Shown: positions 39,732 to 49,206, counted from the first letter of the stretch. The stretch is 64,000 nt of DNA from Actinokineospora auranticolor (GCF_002934265.1 NZ_PTIX01000008.1:186001-250000), one strand, 5' to 3'. Program-made: numbers and translations. Notes: a model not told the origin generated them from the letters alone.

Positions 39732-41672
39732 TCAAGACACCAGCGTGTGGACCCCGACGGCGGCGGCGACGCCGACCTCGACCCCGTGGCGCGCGCCCCG
39801 TGGGCCGGGCCGCAGCACCGCGTCGTGGTTGAGCCGCACCGGACGGGGACCGCCCAGCACGGCGGGCGGCAGCGGGACGAACGCGGTGTCCACCCCGACC
39901 ACCGACTTGGCGCCGACCACGAACCCCGCCCCGCCGACCCGCACCGACCCGATCGCGTGCGCGGGCGCCTGCCGGTTCACCAGGCGCCGCACCGCGTCCT
40001 CGTCGACCGGGCCGGGCACCAGCACCCGGAACCGGTGGGCGTGTTCGGTGAGCGGGTCGGTGTCGGGGTCGCCGAACGCGCGCAGCGGCGCGGCGCCGAG
40101 GGCGGAGCCGCCGAGTCGGAACCGGCTCGTGGAGCGGCTGAACAGCCGGACCGACCCCAGGCCCCGCGCCGTCGCCGGTGCCGCCGCGGCGCGCACCTGC
40201 GCCCAGTGCCGCTCGTTCGCGAGTTCGTCGATCACCGGGCGGACGCCGAAGACGATGTCGACGGCCTCCGACAGCGCCGCCCTCGTCCCGCGCCCGCGGT
40301 AGAGGCGCGGGGCGGCGGCGATCAGTGCGCGACGGGTCGCCGCGTCCCAGCCCGCCTCGAAGGACAGGCCCAGCAGCCCAGCCAGCCACGGCAGCGCGTC
40401 ATCGGGGACGCCGCCCGCGTCGAGCAGGGCGGGGTAGCGCTCGACCACGCGGTCGATCTCGGCGAGGGTGGCGTCGAACAGCGACAGGAACCGCTCGGTG
40501 AAGTCGTCGGCGACGGGGTCCTGGCGGAACGCGCCGGGCAGCAGGTCGGCGCTGGTCGAGCGCGGGAAGTCGAGCCGGACGCGGTGCAGGACCGGGGTGG
40601 CGGTGGTGTCGCCGGAGAGCCGGGCGCGGAGCGTGAGGTACCGGCCCGGTGGCTGGTCGACGAGGAAGTCGGTGCTCCCGGGCGGCGCCTGCTGCCAGTC
40701 GGAGTCGGCGAACCGGCCGTCCTCCGAGACCACGACCGCGATCGCCACCGCGGTACCGGCGGGCACGTCCGCCTCGACCCGGACGCGGTGCCAGCGGCAC
40801 CGGGAGATGCCGCTGTCGACGAGGGTCGTGGTGAACTCGCCGTCGGCGACGTAGCGGCCGGGCGCGGGTGGCGGGACGGGCCGCGGCTCGCCTTCCCAGT
40901 CGTAGCAGGAGGTCACGTCGCCGTCGGGGGTCTTCTCGGTGAGGCAGAACCCGTTGTCGTCGGCGGCGACCAGCGTGCTCGGCGGCAGCGCCGCCGCCAG
41001 TTCGTCCAGTGTGGACTCTTCGAACCGGCGGCGACCGCGGTGGATCCGCAGCACGCCGTTGTTGTTGGTGAGCAGCCAGATCGTCCGGTCCGGGCCGACG
41101 CGCACGCCGATGATCTCACCGTCGACGCCGGTGCGGATCACTCCGCACGGGCTGCCGTCGGGACCGAATCGCCAGAGGTCACCGCTGCCCTCGCGGGTCA
41201 CCAGCACCGACTCGTCCGGCCCCAGTGCCACGAGCCGCGCGCGGGCCGGCTCGCTCACCGCGACCAAGTGGTCGCCTTCGTTGCGCCACAACAGGACCCG
41301 GCCGGAGTCGACGACGGCGACCCGGTGTCCGCGCGCCGCCACGGCCACCGGCTCGCACAGCGGCCGGGGATCGCAGTACGCGGGCCAGACCGACGGCCAG
41401 CGGCCCTCGGCGCAGGTGTCCCGACGCAGCAACCGCTTTCCCGAGATCAGGTACCAGGCGCGCGGTTGGCATCCCGGCGCCAGGCGGGGGTCCGGGAACC
41501 ACGGCAGCAGGTCGGCACGACTCGGGCCCTCGGGCGCGGGACCGGCGTTCGCCAGCCGCACCCCCGCCGGGTCGGCGAACCCGACGAGGTCGCGGACCCG
41601 GTCCTGGTCCTGGTCCCACCCGACGAGGTCGTCGAGCAGGCGGAACGTCCCCTCCACCGGTCCACAGGTCAT
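39732..41672 (-). CDS. eCIS tail protein I-like baseplate protein with N-terminal propeller
   Basis: 646 residues from ATG 41672 (ATGA overlap). Residues about 80-270 contain blade-like repeats (VAVAARGHRVAVVDSGRVLL; LVALGPDESVLVTREGSGDL; IGVRVGPDRTIWLLTNNNG) suggesting a beta-propeller. Residues about 390-480 (FTERFLSLFDATLAEIDRVV; LPWLAGLLGLSFEAGWD; RRALIAAAPRLYRGRGT) are the phage tail protein I (gpI) signature. The C-terminal third is beta-rich. In phages gpI links the baseplate to fibres. The fused propeller could be a sugar- or protein-binding surface. Confidence 0.88.
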   Translation of the reverse strand: MTCGPVEGTFRLLDDLVGWDQDQDRVRDLVGFADPAGVRLANAGPAPEGPSRADLLPWFPDPRLAPGCQPRAWYLISGKRLLRRDTCAEGRWPSVWPAYCDPRPLCEPVAVAARGHRVAVVDSGRVLLWRNEGDHLVAVSEPARARLVALGPDESVLVTREGSGDLWRFGPDGSPCGVIRTGVDGEIIGVRVGPDRTIWLLTNNNGVLRIHRGRRRFEESTLDELAAALPPSTLVAADDNGFCLTEKTPDGDVTSCYDWEGEPRPVPPPAPGRYVADGEFTTTLVDSGISRCRWHRVRVEADVPAGTAVAIAVVVSEDGRFADSDWQQAPPGSTDFLVDQPPGRYLTLRARLSGDTTATPVLHRVRLDFPRSTSADLLPGAFRQDPVADDFTERFLSLFDATLAEIDRVVERYPALLDAGGVPDDALPWLAGLLGLSFEAGWDAATRRALIAAAPRLYRGRGTRAALSEAVDIVFGVRPVIDELANERHWAQVRAAAAPATARGLGSVRLFSRSTSRFRLGGSALGAAPLRAFGDPDTDPLTEHAHRFRVLVPGPVDEDAVRRLVNRQAPAHAIGSVRVGGAGFVVGAKSVVGVDTAFVPLPPAVLGGPRPVRLNHDAVLRPGPRGARHGVEVGVAAAVGVHTLVS

Positions 41673-43699
41673 GACGGCTCCACGGGGATCAGCAGCGGGC
41701 GCTCCGGCCAGACCAGGGCGGTCGGCGGGATCGCGTGATCGGCGCACCGGGGCAGTCGCAGCCCGTCGGCGATGATGGTGAGACCAGGTACGGCGAGGAC
41801 ACCGTCGACCGACAGCAGCACGCGCACCAGGGCGGAGTGCCGGACGGTCCCCCCGAAGGGCCACCCGGCGCCGTCCTCACCGCCGCGCAGGGGGTCGAGG
41901 TAGCCGACGACCGCCTCGCCCGCCCGCGCCAGCACGGCCGCCCGCTCCTGGTCGGGGTCGAGCACGACCTGGGACTCGACGGCGATCCGCTGGAACGCCG
42001 CCCCACCGGTCACCACGGTGATCCCGGCGGGGGCGACCTCGCGGGTCAGGTAGTCGGCGACCGCGCGCAAGGTCGCGGCGGTCGGCACCGGCGGCTCGCC
42101 GGAGTCGTCGAGCGGCGGCACGACCAGCACCCCGACCACACCCGGCACGGGTTTGCCCGGGTAGCCCGGGTGCAGGCCCGGCACGCCGTGCGCGCGGGCG
42201 ATCGAGGCACCCGGCGCGCGCAGGGCCAGCGGGCCGTAGTCGGCGGGCGCGACGGCCCGTCCGCCGGAGCGCAGTTCGCCGGCACCGCGCCGCGCGGCGT
42301 CCGCGTCGGGCTCGGCGTCGGTGCCGCCGGTGGCGGGGAACGGGTTGTTGACCCGGGTGACGAACGGCAGCGCGGTGACCACGCTGTTGATCGCGCCCGC
42401 GGCCACGGCGCCCGCCGCGCCGCCGCCCACGCGGTACCGCCGCGCGCGCACGTTGCGGAAGCCCTGCGGCACGGGCGCGCCGTTGACCCCGTCGCCGAAA
42501 GTGACCTCCCCGGTCGCGTAGTCCACGACGAACACGCGGTCGTCCGGGCCGTAGGCGGCCAGGCTCGCGACCTCCTGCCAGGCGGTGGCCTGGCCCGCGG
42601 TGGTACCGAAGAGGTCCGCGCCCGGGTCGTCGTCGACCTCGATCACGACACTGCCCGCCAGGATCGGCACCTGCGACAGCCGCATGCGCCGCCCGCCGGT
42701 CGGCCGCTGGTCCTGGATCGGCTCCAGGGGCTCGTCGAAGACCGTGCGCGCGGCCGTGGCGGACACCAGGTTCAGGCGCAGCCCCGAGACCGCGGGTGGC
42801 GCCTCGGCGAAGGTGCCGTGCGCGACCCGCAGCCGCAGCCACCGCAGCACCGGGCCGGGTCGGGCGACCGGGGGACGGCCGGGATCCCAGGTGCGCGGCA
42901 CGCGCAGCTCGATGGTCCCGCTCGTGCGGAGCCCGCCGGTCTGGTCCCGCACGACGTCCGCCGCCACGAACTGCCCGCCGTCGAGCACGTCCCAGCGCAG
43001 CGACGGCGCGGGCGAGCCTGGAAGCGGCGTGAGCCCACCGGACTCGGCCGGTGTGGGCGGGACGTCCGTGACCACGAAACCCAGGGTCAGCGAGGGGAAG
43101 GGGTTGGCCGTGCCCGCGAGACCGAGCCACAGGGCGCTGCCAGGCAGGGGATCGGGGCCGAACGGGGGGAACGGGCGGCTGGGCCCGTTCGGCCCGAGCG
43201 GCACCGGTTCCAGTGCGCCGCCCGCGCGCTGCGTGGCGATGGCCCCGAGGGTGGCGGGGGTCGCGAACAGGTCCTGGTCGGTCTCGTAGACGATCGGGCC
43301 GTCGGGTCCCGAGGCGGAGGTCTGGAAACCCGCGGGCACCAGCACGGACGCGCCGTCGGGCGGGGTGACGGTGAACTCCAGCAACGCCGCCGCCGCGGTC
43401 GCCGGGCGCCTGCGCACACCGGCGGTGGACAGGTGCTCCGCGAGGACCTTCTCCGGCAGCCGGTTCACCCGGGTCAGCACGGGCTCGGTCTCGGTGCCGA
43501 ACAGCCGGACCAGGGCCACGCCCGCGTCCTGGCGGTCCGGGTTGGTCCAGTCCGGGGTGTAGCCGGGGATCCGGTCGCGCACCGCGGCGCGCACCGCCTC
43601 CTGGGTGGCGTCCACCAGCTCCGGCACCGCGACGGCGCCCGGTCCGTCGACGACGTGCCCTTCCTCGGCGGTGTCCCGCCCCCACCACACGTCGGTCAC
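41669..43699 (-). CDS. eCIS baseplate J-like protein, second copy
   Basis: 676 residues from GTG 43699. N-terminus AVRAAVRDRIPGYTPDWTNP, then DAGVALVRLFGTETEPVLTR is typical of 'putative baseplate assembly' proteins. The central FVVDYATGEVTFGDGVNGAP, VRARRYRVGGGAAGAVAAG and ARRGAGELRSGGRAVAPADY are the gpJ/gp47-like wedge core. C-terminal RIAVESQVVLDPDQ and GYLDPLRGG are also typical. Two J-like proteins in tandem correspond to Afp11/Afp12-type wedge components. Coupled on both sides (GTGA, ATGA). Confidence 0.92.
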   Translation of the reverse strand: MTDVWWGRDTAEEGHVVDGPGAVAVPELVDATQEAVRAAVRDRIPGYTPDWTNPDRQDAGVALVRLFGTETEPVLTRVNRLPEKVLAEHLSTAGVRRRPATAAAALLEFTVTPPDGASVLVPAGFQTSASGPDGPIVYETDQDLFATPATLGAIATQRAGGALEPVPLGPNGPSRPFPPFGPDPLPGSALWLGLAGTANPFPSLTLGFVVTDVPPTPAESGGLTPLPGSPAPSLRWDVLDGGQFVAADVVRDQTGGLRTSGTIELRVPRTWDPGRPPVARPGPVLRWLRLRVAHGTFAEAPPAVSGLRLNLVSATAARTVFDEPLEPIQDQRPTGGRRMRLSQVPILAGSVVIEVDDDPGADLFGTTAGQATAWQEVASLAAYGPDDRVFVVDYATGEVTFGDGVNGAPVPQGFRNVRARRYRVGGGAAGAVAAGAINSVVTALPFVTRVNNPFPATGGTDAEPDADAARRGAGELRSGGRAVAPADYGPLALRAPGASIARAHGVPGLHPGYPGKPVPGVVGVLVVPPLDDSGEPPVPTAATLRAVADYLTREVAPAGITVVTGGAAFQRIAVESQVVLDPDQERAAVLARAGEAVVGYLDPLRGGEDGAGWPFGGTVRHSALVRVLLSVDGVLAVPGLTIIADGLRLPRCADHAIPPTALVWPERPLLIPVEPS

Positions 43700-45615
43700 G
43701 ACAACCCCTCCCCGGTCTCGACGGCGGGCACGACCCGGGTGCGGACCTCCCGCGCCACCGGGAGCTCGCCGGGGCGCAGCGGTGTGTCGAGGCAGGACTC
43801 GCCGGGCGCGTTCCCGTCCAGGCCGATCGCGACGGCCACGACCTCAGCGAGGTCGCCCAGGGCCCGCTGGGCCGCGCGCAGCAGCGCGGAGGGCCGCAGC
43901 GGTTCGCCGAAAGGCCAGCCGGTCTCGTCGACACCGCCGACCAGCGGGTCGAGGAACCGGCGCAGCGCGGCGCCGACCACGGCGGACACCCGGGGGCGGT
44001 CGGCGGGGTTGCCCGCCAAGTCGACCCGTATCCGGACGTCCCGGTAGGCCGGTGCGCGCACGAACACCTCGGCGGTGAGCAACCGCGCCTTGTCGAGCCG
44101 GTCGCAGACCTCGTGGAGCGTGCCGGGGTCGGGGACCGGCGCGTGGACGAAGTCCGGTGCGTCGAAGTCGGCGCGGGGGACCGCCGGGACGACGTGCACG
44201 GTCACCGCGCCCGGCACCCGCGCGCACGGGAACCCGGGGTGCTCCCCGAGCGCGGCGTAGGCCCGGCCGATGGACACACCGGGGGTGGTGACAGCCAGGG
44301 TGACGTGGTCCTCGGCGGTGACCGCGCGGCTCACCTCGCGCAGCGCGCCCGCCGCCCGGTCGCGGGCCTGCGCCGGGGTTTCCGGGTCGGTGCCGTCCGC
44401 GGCCCGAACGGGGTTGGCGCCGCGCACCGGGAGAGTGGAGGTCACGGGCAGCCAGTTGGTGGTGAGGCCACCATTGCCCTCACGACCGCCGCCGATGGTG
44501 TAGTCGACGCAGGCCTGCTCGCTGGGGTGTGGGATTCGGGCGGTGAGCCCGTCGCCGAACACGAGCGCGCCGTCGCCGCGGTCGACCAGGAAGACCCGGT
44601 CGCGGGACGAGCCGAACGTGAAGTCCACTGTGGACGACCACCGGTCGGTCGCCAGCCAGAGGGTGGCGTCGAGGAGACGTCCGGCGGCGTCGGGCAGCGT
44701 GAGCCGCTGGCCCGGCAGCCGCAGCCAGTCCGCGATCTGCGTCGACACCTTGTCCCCGGTGGCGGTGCGGTGCTCGACCTGGCGCGCGGCGGAGACGTTG
44801 ACCGCCAGCCGCAGCAGCCGGGGCGGGGCCGCGTAGGTCGCGGCGCGCGTGGACACCAGCAGCCCTCGGTCCTGTGTGGACCAACCGTCCGGTGGGCGCA
44901 GGCGCACGACCCCGGACCGCCGCAACCCGGCGGTGCCGTCGCTCACCTCCGCGAATTCCCCGTGCTCGTCGCCGCCGGGGCGGAACCACGACCAGGTCAG
45001 CTCGGCGGGCACGTCGACGTCCGCGACCGCGAGGGGAGACCAGGACGGCGGCACCGGCGAGTCCAGCTCGAACAGCAGCGACACGGCGTCGGGCGCGGCG
45101 TGCGAACCCGCCAGGGGCAGGGTGAAGCGGACGGCGGCGGGCGATCCGTCGGTGGCCAGCAGCGGGACCCCGCGACCCGCGCGCAGGTCAGCGGTGCGGT
45201 CCCGGTCGGTCAACACGGTCACCTCGCCGTCGAGCGGGAACGCGGTGACGTCGTCGTCGAGGGTGAACCGGATCGCCGCCGCCGGGTCCCGCGCCAGGGC
45301 CGTGCCCGCCGGGACCCGCACCGGGACCGGTTCGGCGGAGGTCAACGCCAGCACGGTGGCTGCCGGGCGCGCGGGCTGCGGCAGCGGGAGGCCGAGCAGC
45401 CGCAGGATCGCCACGACGAGCTCGTCGGGCACCTGGTCCAGCCAGTACAGCCGCTGTTCGAGCAGGTAGGCGAACAGTTCGAGCAGGGTGATGCCGGGGT
45501 CGACCGGGGCGTGCAGCGTCCAGACGCCGTCCGACTCGGCCGGGACCCGGCGGCGGATGGCCGCCATCAGGTCGGCCCAGGTGAGGTCGTCCAGCTTCGG
45601 CGCGGGGATGGTCAC
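43696..45615 (-). CDS. eCIS baseplate J-like protein, first copy
   Basis: 639 residues from GTG 45615. N-terminus LTWADLMAAIRRRVPAESDG, then DPGITLLELFAYLLEQRLYW. Core FLVDRGDGALVFGDGLTARI, VDYTIGGGREGNGGL and EVSRAVTAEDHVTLAVTTPG belong to the baseplate assembly/gpJ family. C-terminus FLDPLVGG..ETGWPFGEPL. It forms the wedge with gp25 just upstream, with which its start overlaps, and with the second J-like protein. Confidence 0.93.
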   Translation of the reverse strand: MTIPAPKLDDLTWADLMAAIRRRVPAESDGVWTLHAPVDPGITLLELFAYLLEQRLYWLDQVPDELVVAILRLLGLPLPQPARPAATVLALTSAEPVPVRVPAGTALARDPAAAIRFTLDDDVTAFPLDGEVTVLTDRDRTADLRAGRGVPLLATDGSPAAVRFTLPLAGSHAAPDAVSLLFELDSPVPPSWSPLAVADVDVPAELTWSWFRPGGDEHGEFAEVSDGTAGLRRSGVVRLRPPDGWSTQDRGLLVSTRAATYAAPPRLLRLAVNVSAARQVEHRTATGDKVSTQIADWLRLPGQRLTLPDAAGRLLDATLWLATDRWSSTVDFTFGSSRDRVFLVDRGDGALVFGDGLTARIPHPSEQACVDYTIGGGREGNGGLTTNWLPVTSTLPVRGANPVRAADGTDPETPAQARDRAAGALREVSRAVTAEDHVTLAVTTPGVSIGRAYAALGEHPGFPCARVPGAVTVHVVPAVPRADFDAPDFVHAPVPDPGTLHEVCDRLDKARLLTAEVFVRAPAYRDVRIRVDLAGNPADRPRVSAVVGAALRRFLDPLVGGVDETGWPFGEPLRPSALLRAAQRALGDLAEVVAVAIGLDGNAPGESCLDTPLRPGELPVAREVRTRVVPAVETGEGLS

Positions 45616-46016
45616 GGCGTGCCCCCGGTCAGGCCGAGGTAGAACGGGAACACCAGGTTCGCCTTGGTGTTGGTGCGCCGGATCCGGTACGCGACCGCCA
45701 CCGTCACCCGGGACTCGTCGGCCGGGTCGGTCTCCGCCCGCACGCCGTCCAGTTCGACGCGCGGCTCGAAGGTCCGCACGGCGTCCACAATGGACCGCTC
45801 CAGGTCGCGCAGGTGCTGCGCGCTGCCCGGGGCGAACACCGACTCCGGCGCCTTGGTACCCAGGTCCGGGCGCATCACGCGCTCACCGGTGCCGGTGAGC
45901 AGCAGCGCGCGCAGGCAGTGCTCGATGCTCTGCTCACCGACGGCATAGGACAACCGCCCGGCCTCGTCGGGCAGGATCGGGAACCGCCAGCCGGTGCCGA
46001 GGAAGGGCTCGCTCAC
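45612..46016 (-). CDS. eCIS baseplate wedge protein, gp25/GPW family
   Basis: 134 residues from GTG 46016 (GTGA overlap). Contains the gp25-family landmarks: LGTGWRFPILPDEAGRLSYA, EQSIEHCLRALLLTGTGERV with MRPDLG just after, and the C-terminal VTVAVAYRIRRTNTKANLVF. gp25 nucleates sheath assembly at the baseplate (Afp9/Pvc9 position). Confidence 0.95.
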   Translation of the reverse strand: MSEPFLGTGWRFPILPDEAGRLSYAVGEQSIEHCLRALLLTGTGERVMRPDLGTKAPESVFAPGSAQHLRDLERSIVDAVRTFEPRVELDGVRAETDPADESRVTVAVAYRIRRTNTKANLVFPFYLGLTGGTP

Positions 46017-46645
46017 GTGAGGCTCACCTTCGACGACAGGACGGCCCCCGGCAGCGGGATCACGGGCGGGCCGCTCGGGCCGGTGGGCGTCGGGTGGGTG
46101 TGCGTGTCGAACGCGGTCTTCAGCAGGTCGCCGAGCACCGCCTTCTGCGCCGAGCCCGCCAGTTCGACGGTCCCTGCGTCGACGGTCACCTTCGTGGCCT
46201 TGAGGGTGATGCTGCCGTCGTCGTTGATGGTCACCTGGCCGCCGCCCGCGCCGGTGACGACGATCTTCTTCGCGCCGTCGTCGAGCAGCACCTCGTGCCC
46301 GGCCCGGGTGCGGATGAGCTTCTGGTCGCGACCGCCGCGGTGCGCGGTCGGCGGCTTGTCCACGCCGTTGTAGAGGCCGCCGATGACGATCGGTATCCGC
46401 ATGTCGCCCTGGTAGAAGGCGATCAGCACCTCGTCGTCGATCTCCGGCACGAAGACGGCGCCGTAGCCGCCGCCCGCGTAGAACTGGCAGACCCGCGCCC
46501 ACTCGCTGACCGTCGCGCCGCGGTCGAACCACGGGTAGGCCACTTTGACCCGCGCCTCGTCGTCACCGTCGTTCGCCACGACGGTGGCCACCGTGACGCC
46601 GTAGTAGCGCTGGTCGGTGGACATGGCCCGCGGTATGTCCCTCAT
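46013..46645 (-). CDS. eCIS spike protein, gpV/gp5 OB-fold type
   Basis: 210 residues from ATG 46645 (ATGA overlap). OB-fold part: YYGVTVATVVANDGDDEARV, KVAYPWFDRGATVSEWARV, VPEIDDEVLIAFYQGDMRIP, then IGGLYNG. The following repeats (KIVVTGAGGGQVTINDDGSI, TLKATKVTVDAGT) are the beginning of a beta-helical spike. The very C-terminus (HTHPTPTGPSGPP) is of the type seen in gpV spike tips. This is the central puncturing spike of the tail (Afp8 C-terminal half). Confidence 0.94.
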   Translation of the reverse strand: MRDIPRAMSTDQRYYGVTVATVVANDGDDEARVKVAYPWFDRGATVSEWARVCQFYAGGGYGAVFVPEIDDEVLIAFYQGDMRIPIVIGGLYNGVDKPPTAHRGGRDQKLIRTRAGHEVLLDDGAKKIVVTGAGGGQVTINDDGSITLKATKVTVDAGTVELAGSAQKAVLGDLLKTAFDTHTHPTPTGPSGPPVIPLPGAVLSSKVSLT

Positions 46646-47835
46646 GCCTCGCCTCCCTGGTGGATCCGCCTGCCGGTGAAGGTGGTGAAGAAGCCGCTGG
46701 TGCCCAGGGTGTGCTCCACCCGCTTGACGAAGTAGGTGCCGGAGAACCGCCTGCCGAGGCCGAAGATCTCCAGGTTGTCGCCGGGGCTCAGCTCCGGCAG
46801 CCCCGCCACCCGGCCGGTCGCGGTGATGAACTCGTACGCGCGTTCCCGCAGCAGCGCGATCGCCAACTCCTGCGCTTCCTGCTGGCTGGTGACCGGCGAG
46901 TCGACCACGACCTCCTGGCGGCCACCCGCCGCGCTCGCCGCCGCCTGCGGCCCGCTGTCCCCGTCCGCCGAGTTCTGCCCGGCGGGCAGGTTGGCCGCGG
47001 TGGCGGTGTACTCGATCGGCTGCTTGGTCCGGGGGTCCCAGCCGCGCACGGTGAGTTGGCTGACCTGCTTGGACACCGTCAGGGTCGGGGTGAAGTCGAG
47101 CAGGTTCGGCACCAGGCCCTCGGGTAGCGTGGTGGGTCCGGTGGTCAGGCCCGGCTGGTAGGTGAGCCGGAACAGCCGGATCGCGCGGCCGTCGCGGCCG
47201 TCGGTGGGCTTGGTGAAGTACAGCGTCTCCTCGCCGGTGGCCGGGTCCGGCAGGATGTAGCAGTCGAAGTCCAGCCGCTTCGCGCGTTCCATCAGGAAGG
47301 TCGCGTCGTCCTGGTTCTTCTGCACCACGATGTCGTGGACGGGACCCTCGTGGGTGCTCTGGAAGCGCAGCTTGTTGCGCTGCGCGATCCGCTCGGCGAT
47401 CTGCCAGTCCGCGAGCCCGGTGAAGGTCTTGTCCTCGTCCTTGGTGGGCTTGCGGTCCTTGAGCCGCAGCATGCCGTCCACGCCGCTGATCGACACCGTC
47501 GGCGAGGCGCCGTCGGGGAACTTGGGGGCCAGGGTGCTGATCGTGCCGGTCGCGACGGTCAGCAGCTTGTCGGCGTACCCCAACCGGACCGAGACCCGGG
47601 AGCCGAGCCGGAACGCGCGCGAGTCGCTGTGCTTGAACCGCAGGTTGACGTCGTCCCAGTTGTTCAGCTCCAGGTCGAACCCGGACATCTCGTCGAGGTC
47701 GCGGTGCACCTTGATGTCGAGGATGTCGTTCTTGGTCGTCGGGTCGGCCTCGACGCCCTCGATCAGCACCTCGAACTCGGGCGCGTACCGGTCCGGGTCG
47801 GCGATCTCCGGTCGGGTACCGGCGGGCACGGTCAC
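46642..47835 (-). CDS. eCIS hub protein, gpD/VgrG N-terminal type
   Basis: 397 residues from GTG 47835, with GGGGG 5 bases upstream. Typical gpD-type landmarks: FEVLIEGVEADPTTKNDILD, DEMSGFDLELNNWDD, ADWQIAERIAQRNKLRFQST, QDDATFLMERAKRLDFDCYI and the final SPGDNLEIFGLGRRFSGTYF with the VEHTLG strand. In the Afp/PVC systems hub and spike are one polypeptide; here they are two coupled genes (46642 and 46013). Confidence 0.94.
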   Translation of the reverse strand: MTVPAGTRPEIADPDRYAPEFEVLIEGVEADPTTKNDILDIKVHRDLDEMSGFDLELNNWDDVNLRFKHSDSRAFRLGSRVSVRLGYADKLLTVATGTISTLAPKFPDGASPTVSISGVDGMLRLKDRKPTKDEDKTFTGLADWQIAERIAQRNKLRFQSTHEGPVHDIVVQKNQDDATFLMERAKRLDFDCYILPDPATGEETLYFTKPTDGRDGRAIRLFRLTYQPGLTTGPTTLPEGLVPNLLDFTPTLTVSKQVSQLTVRGWDPRTKQPIEYTATAANLPAGQNSADGDSGPQAAASAAGGRQEVVVDSPVTSQQEAQELAIALLRERAYEFITATGRVAGLPELSPGDNLEIFGLGRRFSGTYFVKRVEHTLGTSGFFTTFTGRRIHQGGEA

Positions 47836-47845
47836 CGCGGCCCCC

Positions 47846-48514
47846 TCACGGCAGCCGGGGCACGGTCAGCACCAGCCCCGGTCGCAGGTCGCGCGGATCG
47901 CTGATCCCGTTGGCACGGGCCAGTTCCCGCCACACGTCGGCCCGCCGGTAGACCGCGGCCGCGATACCGGGCCAGGTGTCGCCGCGGCGCACCACGTAGC
48001 TCTTCTCCACGGTGGGGGAAGAGCGCGGCGGGTCGTTGACCTGCTGCGCGGCCGGGCGGAACTCCTTGAGGGTGAGGTCCAGCTGCGCCCGCAGCGGGAC
48101 GCCGTTCGGCTGGAACAGCACGTAGTTGACGTCCAGCTTCTCCACCACACCGGTGAACACGGCCTCGTCCCACACGAACCGCACGATCGGCGGCGCGTGC
48201 TCGCGGCTGTCCGGCCGCATCAGGGCGCGGATGGCGTCCACGTAGGTGGTCCGGACGTTGTCGAGCGTGTCGGAGGTGTCGACCAGCGCCTGCACCGACA
48301 GCGTCTCGCTGCCGCCGCGCACGTACTGCAGCGGCGGCGTCTCCAGACCGGGGATGGTGATCTCGGCGAAGGTGTTGCTCTTGCTCAGCTTGTAGTCGGT
48401 GGGGTTGAACCGCAGCGGGATCCGCCTGCTCCGCTCGTCGGCGATCACCGGCCGCAGGATCTCCAGCCGGGCCACCGCGCCCTGGCGGACCGCGGACTGC
48501 GGGGTCGGCGTCAC
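47846..48514 (-). CDS. eCIS LysM-containing baseplate/tube-capping protein
   Basis: 222 residues from GTG 48514 (GTGA overlap). N-terminal region (PLRFNPTDYKLSKSNTFAEI; VWDEAVFTGVVEKLDVNYVL) resembles phage gp53/XkdP-like proteins, and the C-terminus is a LysM domain (YVVRRGDTWPGIAAAVY; ANGISDPRDLRPGLVLTVP). Corresponds to Afp7/Pvc7, joining tube and spike. LysM in this family need not bind peptidoglycan. Confidence 0.93.
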   Translation of the reverse strand: MTPTPQSAVRQGAVARLEILRPVIADERSRRIPLRFNPTDYKLSKSNTFAEITIPGLETPPLQYVRGGSETLSVQALVDTSDTLDNVRTTYVDAIRALMRPDSREHAPPIVRFVWDEAVFTGVVEKLDVNYVLFQPNGVPLRAQLDLTLKEFRPAAQQVNDPPRSSPTVEKSYVVRRGDTWPGIAAAVYRRADVWRELARANGISDPRDLRPGLVLTVPRLP

Positions 48515-48696
48515 CGCGAACCCCCGTCGCCGAGCCTGCGCTCGTCCACACCGTGCGCGGCCCGCGCGCACTCCTGCTCGTACAACCGCGCCCACGCCTG
48601 GATGTGCTTGTTGAACAGGCGGGTGAACACCGCGCCGTCGTCGCCGTCCACCTGGAACCGGACCTCGAGGTTGTGGATGATCAGGTTCTTCGCCAC
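48511..48696 (-). CDS. Small eCIS protein (Afp6-like position)
   Basis: 61 residues from ATG 48696. Begins MAKNLIIHNLEVRFQVDG and continues FTRLFNKHIQAWARL, with a charged C-terminus. A short protein at this place, between the second tube gene and the LysM gene, is a constant feature of eCIS loci (Afp6/Pvc6). Coupled downstream by GTGA and 9 bases from the preceding stop. Confidence 0.82.
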   Translation of the reverse strand: MAKNLIIHNLEVRFQVDGDDGAVFTRLFNKHIQAWARLYEQECARAAHGVDERRLGDGGSR

Positions 48697-48705
48697 GCTG
48701 GTCTC

Positions 48706-49206
48706 CTACAGGACGTTCGTCAGGCCCTCGTGGGCGATTTCCAGGGACTCGACGGCCACCGCGTTCTGCTCGGCGTGCAGGTCCGGGCCGGTCCACTTGG
48801 CGGCGAGCCCGCCGTGGAAGGCCCAGGCCAGCGCGGGCACCCCCGCGCCGTCGAGCAGGATCACCGCACCGTCGCGGCGGGCGCCGAGCGAGTCGGCCAG
48901 CCCGCTCTGGTACCAGGACCACAGGAGCCGGTCGCGGACCACGCCGCGCTTGAGCACGATCCGGTTCCACGAGTGCCGCAGCGGCAGCTGGCGCACGGAG
49001 TCGTTGCGGCCGCCCTCGGCGTAGCTGACCACTTCCAGCGTCGCGCCCAGCCCGGTGACCTCCTGGAAGGCACCGGCCGCGACCAGCGGCAGCAGCACCG
49101 CCTGCGCGGGCGGCAGGTAGACGTCACCGGGGTCGAGCGTGACGAGGAACCGGTACTTCGGCAGCGGTTCCTGCAACGCCGCCAACCGGTTGAGCGGGTC
49201 GGTCAC
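48706..49206 (-). CDS. Second eCIS tube protein (gp19-like)
   Basis: 166 residues from GTG 49206 (GTGA overlap with the second sheath). Contains the tube-family pattern YRFLVTLDP ... FQEVTGLGATLEVVSYAEGG ... LKRGVVRDRLLWSWYQSG and the final AVAVESLEIAHEGLTNVL. It is longer at the N-terminus and less canonical than the tube gene at 50710, so it is likely the specialised baseplate-proximal tube ring (Afp5 type). Confidence 0.92.
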   Translation of the reverse strand: MTDPLNRLAALQEPLPKYRFLVTLDPGDVYLPPAQAVLLPLVAAGAFQEVTGLGATLEVVSYAEGGRNDSVRQLPLRHSWNRIVLKRGVVRDRLLWSWYQSGLADSLGARRDGAVILLDGAGVPALAWAFHGGLAAKWTGPDLHAEQNAVAVESLEIAHEGLTNVL

